A stretch of 64,000 nucleotides of DNA. Source: Curtobacterium sp. MCLR17_032 (GTDB taxonomy: Bacteria; Actinomycetota; Actinomycetes; Actinomycetales; Microbacteriaceae). Every line of letters begins with the position of its first letter. Position 1 is the first letter of the stretch. Positions 15,620-23,996 of this stretch are shown here, one piece after another. A program made the translations under genes and the position numbers. The notes beneath the pieces were generated by a model. It was given only the letters and a program-made list of their open reading frames with translations, was not told the DNA's origin and did no database searches. Where the stretch lies: contig NZ_CP126268.1 in assembly GCF_003234795.2 (NCBI RefSeq), positions 2,790,001-2,854,000 of the forward strand, given 5' to 3'.

Positions 15620-17008
15620 GTGAACCGACCTGCAACCTCCACGGTCGGCGAGCTCCGCGCTGCTGGGCACGTCCAGAAGTCGGTCCGCGCCGAGATCCGC
15701 GACAACCTGCTCACCGCCCTCCGTGAGGGCCGCGACCCCTGGCCCGGCCTGCACGGCTTCCAGACCACCGTCATCCCGCAGCTCGAGCGCGCCCTGATCG
15801 CCGGGCACGACGTCGTCCTGCTCGGTGAGCGCGGCCAGGGCAAGACCCGACTGCTCCGCACCCTGAACGGCCTGATGGACGAGTGGACACCGGTCATCAC
15901 CGGCTCCGAACTCGGCGAGCACCCCTACGAACCGATCACGACGGCGAGCATCCGCCGGGCGCAGGAGCTCGGCGACGCCCTGCCGATCTCGTGGGTGCAC
16001 CGCGACGACCGCTACGTCGAGAAGCTCGCGACGCCGGACACCTCCGTCGCGGACCTGATCGGCGACGTCGACCCGATGAAGGTCGCCGAGGGCCGCAGCC
16101 TGGGCGACCCGGAGACCATCCACTTCGGCCTGATCCCCCGCGGCCACCGGGGCATCGTCGCGATCAACGAGCTGCCCGACCTGGCCGAGCGCATCCAGGT
16201 CGCGATGCTCAACGTGATGGAGGAGCGCGACGTCCAGATCCGCGGGTACGTCCTGCGCCTGCCGCTCGACGTGCTCGTCGTCGCGAGTGCGAACCCGGAG
16301 GACTACACGAACCGCGGCCGGATCATCACCCCGCTGAAGGACCGCTTCGGCGCCGAGATCCGCACGCACTACCCGATCGAGCTCACGGACGAGATCGCCG
16401 TCATCCGGCAAGAGGCGCAGCTGACGGCCGAGGTCCCGGACGCCCTCATCGAGATCCTCGCCCGGTTCACCCGGGCCCTCCGCGAGTCGAGCGCCGTCGA
16501 CCAGCGCAGTGGTGTCAGCGCCCGCTTCTCGATCGCCGGTGCCGAGACGGTGTCCGCGGCCGCGGTCCACCGCGCCGCACGGCAGGGTGAGTCCGACGCC
16601 GTCGCCCGCCCGATCGACCTCGAGACCGCCGTCGACGTCCTGGGCGGCAAGATCGAGTTCGAGTCCGGTGAAGAAGACCGTGCCGACGAGGTCCTCGAGC
16701 ACCTGCTCCGCACCGCGACGGCCGAGACCGTCCGCTCGCGCTTCCGCGGACTGGACTTCGGGGTGCTCGTCGACGCGCTCGAGGGCGGCACCATGGTCAC
16801 CACCGGCGAACAGGTCAGCGCGCGGGACTTCCTCGCCGGGCTGCCCTCCCTGGGCGAGTCCGACCTCTACGACCAGGTCTGCCAGCGCCTCGACGCGACG
16901 TCCGACGGCGAGCGTGCGGGCGCGATCGAACTCGCACTCGAGGGGCTGTTCCTCGCCCGCCGCATCAGCAAGGAGTCCGGCGGGGGCGAAGCAGCGTATG
17001 GGATGTGA
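15620..17008 (+). CDS. AAA+ ATPase of the MoxR/Mg-chelatase type
   Basis: This is a 462-residue ATPase with Walker A GERGQGKTR near residue 72, Walker B-like VAINELPDL and the sensor SANPEDYTNRGR. It belongs to the MoxR/ChlI-like group and is distinct from the MoxR at 8893. GTG 15620 has TACCGT seven bases upstream and no Shine-Dalgarno sequence. The next gene encodes a VWA protein, so the two probably form an AAA+/VWA chaperone pair like the CoxD/CoxE or chelatase systems. The substrate is unknown. Confidence 0.85.
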   Translation: MNRPATSTVGELRAAGHVQKSVRAEIRDNLLTALREGRDPWPGLHGFQTTVIPQLERALIAGHDVVLLGERGQGKTRLLRTLNGLMDEWTPVITGSELGEHPYEPITTASIRRAQELGDALPISWVHRDDRYVEKLATPDTSVADLIGDVDPMKVAEGRSLGDPETIHFGLIPRGHRGIVAINELPDLAERIQVAMLNVMEERDVQIRGYVLRLPLDVLVVASANPEDYTNRGRIITPLKDRFGAEIRTHYPIELTDEIAVIRQEAQLTAEVPDALIEILARFTRALRESSAVDQRSGVSARFSIAGAETVSAAAVHRAARQGESDAVARPIDLETAVDVLGGKIEFESGEEDRADEVLEHLLRTATAETVRSRFRGLDFGVLVDALEGGTMVTTGEQVSARDFLAGLPSLGESDLYDQVCQRLDATSDGERAGAIELALEGLFLARRISKESGGGEAAYGM

Positions 17009-17052
17009 CCCGGTGCACACCGACACCGACAGCGGTACCGACGGGGTGACCC

Positions 17053-19122
17053 GTGGTTAGCCGCCCGAACCGTCGGCTGAGCCGCGACAGCCGGTACGGC
17101 AAGTACGACGGCGGCCCGGACCCCCTGGCGCCGCCCGCCGACCTGTCCGAGGCGCTCGACGCCATCGGGCAGGACGTGATGGCCGGCACCTCGCCCGAGC
17201 GTGCGATGCGGGAGTTCCTCCGACGCGGTGGACGGTCGCAGCGCGGGCTCGACGACCTCGCCCGACTCGTCGCCGAGAAGCGCCGCGAGCTCACCAGCAA
17301 GAACAACCTCGACGGCACCCTGCAGGAGATCAAGCAGCTCCTCGACCAGGCTGTCCTGGCCGAACGCGGACAGCTCGCCCGCGACACGGCGATGGACGAC
17401 GGCGACCGGGCACTGGCCGAACTGCAGCTCGACAGCCTGCCCGCCTCGCCCGCAGCCGCGGTCAGCGAACTGAGCGGCTACGACTGGAAGAGCCCGGCGG
17501 CCCGACAGAAGTACGAGCAGATCAAGGACCTGCTCGGCCGCGAGATGCTCGACCAGCGGTTCGCGGGCATGAAGCAGGCGCTCGAGAACGCCACCGACGA
17601 CGACCGGGCCGCGGTCGCGCAGATGATGCAGGACCTCAACGAGCTGCTCGACGCCCACCGTCGGGGCGAGGACAGCCAGGAGCAGTTCGACGAGTTCATG
17701 GCGAAGCACGGCGACCAGTTCCCGTCGAACCCGCAGAACGTCGACGAACTGCTCGACGACCTGGCGTCCCGTGCCGCCGCCGCCCAGCGGATGCGGAACT
17801 CGATGACGCAGGAGCAGCGGGATGAACTCGATGCGCTGGCCGAGCAGGCGTTCGGCTCCCCCGCGCTGATGGGGGCGCTGTCCCAGCTCGACGAGAACCT
17901 CCGCGCCCTGCGACCCGGCGAGGACTGGGGCGGCTCCGAGGGCATGGACGGCGAGCAGGGACTCGGCCTGGGCGACGGCACCGGGGTGTTCCAGGACATC
18001 GCCGACCTCGACGCCCTGGCCGACCAGCTCGCCCAGGTCGGCCCCGGATCCGAGCTCGACGACCTGGACCTCGACGCCCTCGCACAGCAGCTCGGCGACC
18101 AGGCAGCCGTCGACGCCCGGACCCTGCAGCAGCTCGAGAAGGCGCTGCGGAACTCGGGCGCGATGCAACGCGGCAGCGACGGCCAGCTCCGGCTGACCCC
18201 GAAGGCGATGCGGCAGCTCGGCAAGAGCCTGCTCAAGGACGTCGCCGAGCGGATGTCGGGTCGGCAGGGTGCGCGGGACCTCCGCCGTGCCGGTGCTGCC
18301 GGGGACCGCTCCGGGTCGACCCGTCCGTGGGAGTTCGGCGACACCGAGCCCTGGGACGTCACCCGCTCGATCACGAACGCGCTCACCCGGACCGCCGGGG
18401 ACGGACCCCGGACCGGCGCCGGTGTGCGGCTGCAGATCGAGGACGTCGAGGTGCAGGAGACCGAGGCCCGCACCCAGGCCGCCGTCGCCCTGCTCGTCGA
18501 CACGTCGTTCTCGATGGCGATGGAGGACCGCTGGGTCCCGATGAAGCGCACCGCCCTCGCGCTGCACACGCTCATCTCGACCCGGTTCCGTGGCGACGAC
18601 CTGCAGCTCATCGCGTTCGGTCGCGAAGCCGAGGTCATGGACGTCGAACAGCTCGTCGGCTTGGACGCGATGTGGGACAAGGGCACGAACCTGCACCACG
18701 CCCTGCTGCTGGCGAACCGGCACTTCCGGAAGCACCCGAACGCCCAGCCGGTGCTGCTCATCGTCACGGACGGCGAGCCGACGTCGCACCTCGAGCCGAA
18801 CGGGCAGGTGTACTTCAGCTACCCGCCGGACCCGGTGACGATCGCGCTGAGTGTCCGCGAGCTCGAGAACGCCCACCGCCTGGGCGCGAAGACGACGTTC
18901 TTCCGGCTCGGCGACGACCCGGGGCTCGCCCGGTTCGTGGACGGCATGGCCCGCCGCGTCGAGGGCACGGTCACGGCGCCGGAGAACGACGACCTCGGCG
19001 TCGCGGTGGTCGGCTCCTACCTCGGCGCCCGGCGCGGCTCCGGCTCCGCCTTCGGCGGGTTCGGCGGCGGCGGCCCCGGCGACGACGGCCTGTGGGGCAG
19101 CCCCTTCACCCGTTTCGGCTGA
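17053..19122 (+). CDS. VWA-domain protein, partner of the AAA+ ATPase
   Basis: This 689-residue protein has a long helical, acidic, Gln/Asp-rich N-terminal region (residues 30-420). A von Willebrand A domain follows with an intact metal site: DTSFS near 484, the Thr in KGTNLHHA and TDGEP. A Gly-rich tail ends the protein. It follows the AAA+ gene by 44 bases. In comparable systems the VWA protein delivers the ATPase to a target. No gene nearby suggests the target, so this is an orphan AAA+/VWA machine. Confidence 0.85.
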   Translation: MVSRPNRRLSRDSRYGKYDGGPDPLAPPADLSEALDAIGQDVMAGTSPERAMREFLRRGGRSQRGLDDLARLVAEKRRELTSKNNLDGTLQEIKQLLDQAVLAERGQLARDTAMDDGDRALAELQLDSLPASPAAAVSELSGYDWKSPAARQKYEQIKDLLGREMLDQRFAGMKQALENATDDDRAAVAQMMQDLNELLDAHRRGEDSQEQFDEFMAKHGDQFPSNPQNVDELLDDLASRAAAAQRMRNSMTQEQRDELDALAEQAFGSPALMGALSQLDENLRALRPGEDWGGSEGMDGEQGLGLGDGTGVFQDIADLDALADQLAQVGPGSELDDLDLDALAQQLGDQAAVDARTLQQLEKALRNSGAMQRGSDGQLRLTPKAMRQLGKSLLKDVAERMSGRQGARDLRRAGAAGDRSGSTRPWEFGDTEPWDVTRSITNALTRTAGDGPRTGAGVRLQIEDVEVQETEARTQAAVALLVDTSFSMAMEDRWVPMKRTALALHTLISTRFRGDDLQLIAFGREAEVMDVEQLVGLDAMWDKGTNLHHALLLANRHFRKHPNAQPVLLIVTDGEPTSHLEPNGQVYFSYPPDPVTIALSVRELENAHRLGAKTTFFRLGDDPGLARFVDGMARRVEGTVTAPENDDLGVAVVGSYLGARRGSGSAFGGFGGGGPGDDGLWGSPFTRFG

Positions 19123-19132
19123 CCGGTCACCT

Positions 19133-19180
19133 GACGGACGGGAGGCGCGTACCGGGCCCGGTACGCGCCTCCAGTCCGTC
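19133..19180. terminator. 24-bp hairpin of the ACKGGAGGC family between convergent genes
   Basis: Bases 19133-19156 pair with 19157-19180 over 24 positions with one G/A mismatch and almost no loop. The mismatch joins the two arm forms of the family: ACGGGAGG on the left, CCTCCAGT on the right. It lies between the convergent VWA and kinase genes and can act in both directions. Confidence 0.75.
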
Positions 19181-19209
19181 ACGCAGGGTGGGTCAGCAGG
19201 CGGGCGGGG

Positions 19210-20013
19210 TCAGAAGACCGGCCACGGCACGGCCGGCCCGTAGCCGTCCGGCGGCGGGAACATCGCGACGGCGGCCAGCGCGGCGCACCGTCCGCGGAGG
19301 GCCGACAGCTCGTCGTCGGTGAGGTGCTCGCGCAGGGTCTCGCCGAGCGGCCCGCGGAGCGCCTCGGACAGCCGCTGCAGCCCCGCCAGCTCGTCCTCGT
19401 CGAGCGGTTCGCCGATCCAGCCCCAGAGCACCGTCCGGAGCTTGTGCTCGACGTGGAAGGTCAGGCCGTGGTCGACGCCGTACCGGTGCCCGTCGGCCAT
19501 CGCCAGGACGTGGCCGCCCTTGCGGTCCGCGTTGTTCGTGACGACGTCGAAGACCGCCATGCGCCGGAGGGCGACCGAGTCCTCGTGCACCAGGGTCACG
19601 GCCTGGTCGTTCTCGTCCACGGCGTCGAGCACCTCGCGCACGGTGCCCTCGGCGACCGCGATGGCGGCGTCCTCGGCGGGGACCAGGTCCACGGCGTCCT
19701 GCTCGGGGTCGATGTCCTGCCACCGCTGCACCATGCCGGGGCCGAAGGGGCCGTCGCCGATCCAGGTCTCGGGCACGACGTCCCAGCCGAGCGCCTCGGA
19801 CACCAGGTAGGCGGAGACCTCACGCCCGGCGAGCGTGCCGTCCGGGAAGTCCCACAGCGGCTTCTCGCCCTCGATCGGCTTGTAGACGACGTTCTCGCCG
19901 TCGAGCCGGGCGAGGAAGGTGGCGTTCGAGGCCTCGCGGATGCGTCCGGTGATCCGGAGCTCACCCGGCGCGCTGGGGACCGCGGCGCCGGCGGCATCAG
20001 GACCGAACGTCAT
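19210..20013 (-). CDS. PI3/4-kinase-like protein of the SCO1664 family
   Basis: This 267-residue protein has a kinase fold related to phosphatidylinositol kinases and HipA. The pieces seen are a Lys strand NVVYKP, the catalytic segment VVTNNADRKGGHVL and the metal loop GVDHGL. It is the kinase of a three-gene set widely conserved in Actinobacteria with DUF3090 and an MSMEG_4193-type phosphomutase. Its ATG overlaps the DUF3090 stop as ATGA. The substrate is unknown; the phosphomutase beside it suggests a small phosphorylated metabolite. Confidence 0.85.
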   Translation of the reverse strand: MTFGPDAAGAAVPSAPGELRITGRIREASNATFLARLDGENVVYKPIEGEKPLWDFPDGTLAGREVSAYLVSEALGWDVVPETWIGDGPFGPGMVQRWQDIDPEQDAVDLVPAEDAAIAVAEGTVREVLDAVDENDQAVTLVHEDSVALRRMAVFDVVTNNADRKGGHVLAMADGHRYGVDHGLTFHVEHKLRTVLWGWIGEPLDEDELAGLQRLSEALRGPLGETLREHLTDDELSALRGRCAALAAVAMFPPPDGYGPAVPWPVF

Positions 20014-20552
20014 CCGAGCTCGGGGAAGTCGGGCGGGCTCGGTCGTCCGGCGGCGATGACCTCGCGTGTGCGCTCGACGAAGGCGCGGGCGCTGCCGACC
20101 GGGATCTTCACCTGCAGCAGTTCGCTCGGCTCTGACAGCTCGACGACCGCCTCGACCTCGTCGCCGTCGCCGGTCGGCTCGGTGAACACCTCGACGTCGT
20201 CCTCGATCGGGTACGCCTCGATGACGACCTGCGCGGTGGCGGGGTCGAAGCCCAGGCTCAGGGCACCGGCGCGGAACTCGGGCTCGACGGGCTGGTCGAG
20301 CGGCTCGCCGTCGCGGAGTTCGGTGGGTGCGGCGTCCGGGACGCTGAAGCGGTTGTCCTCGACCGTGGCGACCTCGTCGAGGAGTTCGTCGATCTTGTCG
20401 GCCAGCACGGCCGACTGTTCCTTCTCGATGGCGACGCTGACGACACGGCGGCCGTCACGGGCCTGGATGTAGAACGACCGCTCGCCCGGGCGTCCGATCG
20501 TGCCGACGACGAGTCTGTCCGGCCAGTCGAAGCCGTGGACGATGGGGGGCAT
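20010..20552 (-). CDS. DUF3090 family protein
   Basis: This 180-residue protein is the second member of the actinobacterial three-gene set. It has no catalytic motif I recognise; the N-terminus PPIVHGFDWPDRLVVG and an acidic C-terminal half with an ISO-like beta pattern are typical of the family. ATG 20552 has TACAAT six bases upstream, so a leaderless promoter may serve this gene in addition to read-through from the phosphomutase gene. Confidence 0.85.
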   Translation of the reverse strand: MPPIVHGFDWPDRLVVGTIGRPGERSFYIQARDGRRVVSVAIEKEQSAVLADKIDELLDEVATVEDNRFSVPDAAPTELRDGEPLDQPVEPEFRAGALSLGFDPATAQVVIEAYPIEDDVEVFTEPTGDGDEVEAVVELSEPSELLQVKIPVGSARAFVERTREVIAAGRPSPPDFPELG

Positions 20553-20585
20553 ACCCGCATTGTAGGAGCGTGCGGCTCCGACCGT

Positions 20586-21317
20586 TCAGGGAGAGGTCGG
20601 GTCCGGACGCTCGGCGGACGATGACGGCTCCTCGTGCCCGGCCCCACCGCCGACGACCGCATCCGCGCTCGGCGCCGCGGCCCGGGCGAGCCACGACAGG
20701 TCCCCCGACTCGGTGTTCGTCGCGACGACGTCCGGCCGGGCCTCGCCGTAGCGGACGATCGACACCGACGCCGGTCCGACCGAGATGCGCTGGAACAGGT
20801 CCAGGTGCATGCCGAGGGCGTCGGCCAGGACGGACTTGATGATGTCGCCGTGGCTCACCGCGACCCACACCGCGGCCGCGCCGTGCTCGGCCTCGATCTG
20901 CGCGTCCATCCGGCGGATCGCGGCGACCGCGCGGGACTGCATGGTCTGCATGGACTCGCCGCCGGGGAACACGACCGCGCTCGGGTTCGACTGCACCACC
21001 CGCCACAGGGGTTCGGTGGCGAGTTCGCTGATCTTGCGGTTCTGCCAGTCGCCGTAGTCCGCCTCGATGATGCCGCGCTCGACGAACTGCTGCGGGTCGC
21101 CCGGCTGGAAGGCCGTGATCGCCCGTGCGGTCTGTCGGCAGCGCTCGAGCGGACTCGACACGACGGCAGCGAGGGGCACGGCGGCGATGCGCTCCGCGGT
21201 GGCGGCGGCCTGCCGCTTGCCGACGGAGTCGAGCGCGATCCCGGCGGTCCGGCCAGCGAGGAGTCCGGTCGCGTTCGCGGTGGTGCGTCCGTGCCGGACG
21301 AGGAGGACGGTCGCCAT
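20586..21317 (-). CDS. Histidine-phosphatase superfamily phosphomutase, MSMEG_4193 family
   Basis: This is a 243-residue member of the phosphoglycerate mutase superfamily. The nucleophile motif is LVRHGRTTAN at residues 6-15, and the second His lies in VSHGDI near 185. Arg and Glu of the pocket are in SPLERCRQTA and RGIIEADYG. It is the probable phosphomutase of the three-gene set. ATG 21317 has TAGGAT seven bases upstream and no Shine-Dalgarno sequence. The last 30 residues are low complexity. It is divergent from the BLUF gene, 81 bases away. Confidence 0.87.
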   Translation of the reverse strand: MATVLLVRHGRTTANATGLLAGRTAGIALDSVGKRQAAATAERIAAVPLAAVVSSPLERCRQTARAITAFQPGDPQQFVERGIIEADYGDWQNRKISELATEPLWRVVQSNPSAVVFPGGESMQTMQSRAVAAIRRMDAQIEAEHGAAAVWVAVSHGDIIKSVLADALGMHLDLFQRISVGPASVSIVRYGEARPDVVATNTESGDLSWLARAAAPSADAVVGGGAGHEEPSSSAERPDPTSP

Positions 21318-21398
21318 GAGGACGATCCTAGGCGTGCGTCCGGGTGCAGATTCCGGACACGATTGTGCCGACCCGGACGCGCGAGCGAAGATGCCCTG

Positions 21399-21827
21399 GT
21401 GCTGGTCTCCATCGTCTACATGAGCGTCGCGACGCACGAGTTCGGCGAGGACGAGCTCATGGAGATGCTCGCGGGTGCACGGCTGCGGAACGAGGCGCTC
21501 GGCGTCTCCGGCCTGCTCGTCGTCAAGGGCGGCCGGTTCATGCAGTTGCTCGAGGGTCCGGCGTGGAGCGTCGACGACCGGTTCGCCGCGATCGAGCGGG
21601 ACCCCCGCCACCACACCGTCAAGTCGTTGATCCGTGAGGACATCGACCGCCGCCGGTTCGACGGCTGGTCGATGGCGTACCGGGGCCTCGACGACTCCGA
21701 CATCGCGTCCGTCGAGGGCTTCAGCCCGTTCCTGTCCGGCACCCTCGACTTCCCGCGGTCGTTCGACCGGACGAGCGCCGCCTGGCTGCTCAAGTGGTTC
21801 CGGGACCGCGACCTCGTCGAGGACTGA
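21399..21827 (+). CDS. Standalone BLUF-domain blue-light sensor
   Basis: This 142-residue protein consists of one BLUF domain plus a short helical tail. The flavin-site residues are present: Tyr in VYMS (residue 7), Asn in RNEALGVSG, Gln in FMQLLEG, and Trp and Met in FDGWSMAY. It should bind FAD and respond to blue light, passing the signal by protein contact because no output domain is fused. The start is taken at GTG 21399, giving the usual four-residue lead to the first strand; ATG 21420 would remove the key Tyr. Confidence 0.88.
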   Translation: MLVSIVYMSVATHEFGEDELMEMLAGARLRNEALGVSGLLVVKGGRFMQLLEGPAWSVDDRFAAIERDPRHHTVKSLIREDIDRRRFDGWSMAYRGLDDSDIASVEGFSPFLSGTLDFPRSFDRTSAAWLLKWFRDRDLVED

Positions 21828-21876
21828 GCGCACCGAACCCCGGCGCACCCACCTGTGCGTCTGTACCGTCGGCGTC

Positions 21877-23136
21877 ATGCCGTTCTTCCGCTCCTCCGCC
21901 GCTGCCCCACCGACGACGCCACCGACCGAGCCGGTGACCGGGGTGCGCGCTGCCTGGTCGGACTCGTTCGGGCGCCTGGCGACCCGCTGCCTGCAGCTGA
22001 TCATCCTGATCGTCATCGCCGCGGGCATCGTCTACGCCAGTCAGGTGCTCGGCGTCGTGACGATCCCGGTGCTCCTGGCGCTCATCATCGCCTCGGCCAT
22101 GCACCCGGTCGTCTCGTGGCTGCGCCGGCACGGGTTCCCGTCGGTGTTCGCGACCCTGACGGTCCTGCTCGGTGTCCTGGTCGTCCTCGGCCTGCTCGGC
22201 TACCTCATCGTCGTCGCGGTCGAGAACCAGTGGTCGAGCCTGCAGAAGTCCGCCGTCGAGGGCTTCCAGCAGCTGCAGGACTTCAGCAAGACCCTGCCGT
22301 TCGCCATCTCCGACTCGCAGGTCGACGACGCGGTGAAGACCGCCACCGACTTCGTCACGAGCGCCAAGTTCGGCTCCGGTGCCCTGGCCGGCGCATCCGC
22401 CACGGCGAACTTCCTCACCGGCCTGGTGCTGATGATCGTCGTGCTGTTCTTCTTCCTCAAGGACGGGCCCCGCATCTGGGAGTTCCTGCTCCGCCCCTTC
22501 ACCGGCGCCTCGTACGACCGCGCCCGTCGTGTCGGTGACCGCGTCGTCTCCACCCTCGGCGGCTACGTCCGTGGCACCGCGACCGTCGCCGCGGTCGACG
22601 CGATCGGCATCGGCGTCGGCATCGCCATCGTCGGCGTCCCCCTCGCCCTGCCGCTCGCGGTCATCGTCTTCATCACCGCGTTCATCCCGATCGTCGGCGC
22701 CACCGCAGCCGGCATCCTCGCCGCGCTGGTCGCCCTCGTCGCCCTCGGCCCGGTGCCGGCGCTGATCGTCGTCGGCATCGTCGTGGTCGTCAACCAGCTC
22801 GAGGGCAACCTCCTGCAGCCGGTGCTGATGGGCAAGACCCTGCGCCTGCACGGCCTGGTCATCCTGGTCGGCCTGACCGCGGGCACCGTCCTCGCCGGCA
22901 TCACCGGCGCGATCATCTCGGTGCCGCTGCTCGCCGCCGCCTGGGGTGCCATCAAGGTCTGGGACGGCCCGGACCTGGCCGCCGAGCCGTGGCGGCAGAA
23001 GCGTTCCGAGGACGTCGAGCACCACGAGCGCGAGAACAAGCGGGCGAAGCGTCGCGAGAAGGCGCAGAAGGCCCGCGACAAGCGTCGCGAGGAGCAGGTC
23101 AAGGAACGCGCCAAGCGGGTCGCGAAGACCGACTGA
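21877..23136 (+). CDS. AI-2E transporter (UPF0118/PerM) family membrane protein
   Basis: This 419-residue membrane protein has about eight spans and the family motifs IVLFFFLKDG-like (VVLFFFLKDGPRIW) and FIPIVGATAAG. Family members include the quorum-signal exporter TqsA and sodium/proton antiporters, so the substrate is open. The final 50 residues are a highly charged Lys/Arg/Glu cytoplasmic helix. ATG 21877 has TACCGT seven bases upstream, and the frame upstream of it is only the BLUF overlap. It lies 49 bases after the BLUF gene. Confidence 0.88.
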   Translation: MPFFRSSAAAPPTTPPTEPVTGVRAAWSDSFGRLATRCLQLIILIVIAAGIVYASQVLGVVTIPVLLALIIASAMHPVVSWLRRHGFPSVFATLTVLLGVLVVLGLLGYLIVVAVENQWSSLQKSAVEGFQQLQDFSKTLPFAISDSQVDDAVKTATDFVTSAKFGSGALAGASATANFLTGLVLMIVVLFFFLKDGPRIWEFLLRPFTGASYDRARRVGDRVVSTLGGYVRGTATVAAVDAIGIGVGIAIVGVPLALPLAVIVFITAFIPIVGATAAGILAALVALVALGPVPALIVVGIVVVVNQLEGNLLQPVLMGKTLRLHGLVILVGLTAGTVLAGITGAIISVPLLAAAWGAIKVWDGPDLAAEPWRQKRSEDVEHHERENKRAKRREKAQKARDKRREEQVKERAKRVAKTD

Positions 23137-23154
23137 CGTCGACGACACGACCGG

Positions 23155-23200
23155 ACTGGAGGCCCGGACCAGCCCACCGGGGCCGGTCCGGGCCTCCCGT
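23155..23200. terminator. 16-bp hairpin of the ACKGGAGGC family between convergent genes
   Basis: ACTGGAGGCCCGGACC at 23155-23170 pairs with bases 23185-23200 with one mismatch at the K position (T against C). It separates the AI-2E permease from the convergent TetR gene. Confidence 0.7.
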
Positions 23201-23269
23201 CATGCGTCCGGCACCACGCTGGCGCGAGAGGTCCGTCCGATGACTGGAGGTCAGGCTTGCGGCGACAGG

Positions 23270-23905
23270 TCAGGCGAAGGCGCGGTCGACGACCGCCAGC
23301 AACCGGTCGCGGTGCGCCGGGACCACGCAGGCGTGGGCGAGGACGCGCCACATCGTCGCGACGGACGGCAGCAGGTCGACCCGCGCGGCACGGACGTCGG
23401 ACACCAGCTGCACACCGGTGAACCACGGGACGACGGTGGCGCCGAGCGCTTCCGGAGTGACCGTCGGGCCGACCTCGCCGGCGGCGACCGCCAGGCGGAA
23501 GACGTCGACCACGCTGGCGATCCACTGGTCGTAGAAGGACGACGTCGCACCGGCGAAGACCCGGTTCTCGAGCGACAGGCGGATGCCGGCGCGGACGACC
23601 GGGTCGTCGAGCAGCAGGCCCGCGATCGTCCGCGACGCCTCGACCAGCCCGCCCAGCGGCGACGGCCCGTCGTAGGTGACCGCCTCGAACGTGCGGGCGT
23701 TCTGCTCGTCGATCACCGCGAGGGCGATGGCCTGCTTGGTGCGGAAGTGGAAGTGGATGGCGCCCTGACTGACCTCGGCGGCCTTGGCGATGCCGGAGAT
23801 GCTCGCGGCGCCGAAGCCCTGGCGGTCGAACTCGACGGCGGCGGCCTCGAGGATCGCGGTGCGGCGGTCCGGTCCGCGGCCGGGGACCGACGTCGGCGTG
23901 GTCAT
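23270..23905 (-). CDS. TetR regulator of the gamma-butyrolactone-receptor type
   Basis: This 211-residue regulator has a helix-turn-helix at about residues 15-60 (FGAASISGIAKAAEVSQGAIHFHF). The C-terminal domain carries the PWFTGVQLVSD segment typical of ScbR/ArpA-like autoregulator receptors. No lactone synthase is nearby. GGGGGAAG precedes ATG 23905. Its ligand and targets cannot be told from this window. Confidence 0.8.
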   Translation of the reverse strand: MTTPTSVPGRGPDRRTAILEAAAVEFDRQGFGAASISGIAKAAEVSQGAIHFHFRTKQAIALAVIDEQNARTFEAVTYDGPSPLGGLVEASRTIAGLLLDDPVVRAGIRLSLENRVFAGATSSFYDQWIASVVDVFRLAVAAGEVGPTVTPEALGATVVPWFTGVQLVSDVRAARVDLLPSVATMWRVLAHACVVPAHRDRLLAVVDRAFA

Positions 23906-23996
23906 GGTCGTGCTTCCCCCGTGGTCCGTCCTGCAGGCCGTGCACAGAACGACCCGTACACTCCGCCGACAACCGTACCGTGGTCGGGGAGCCGCC

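Noticed and set aside
13643..17026. Very long minus-strand open frame of over 1,100 codons across the MetE-like and AAA+ genes
   Set aside because: It is antisense to two well-supported genes with catalytic motifs and joins several unrelated segments. In high-G+C DNA such frames arise from the codon bias of the opposite strand.
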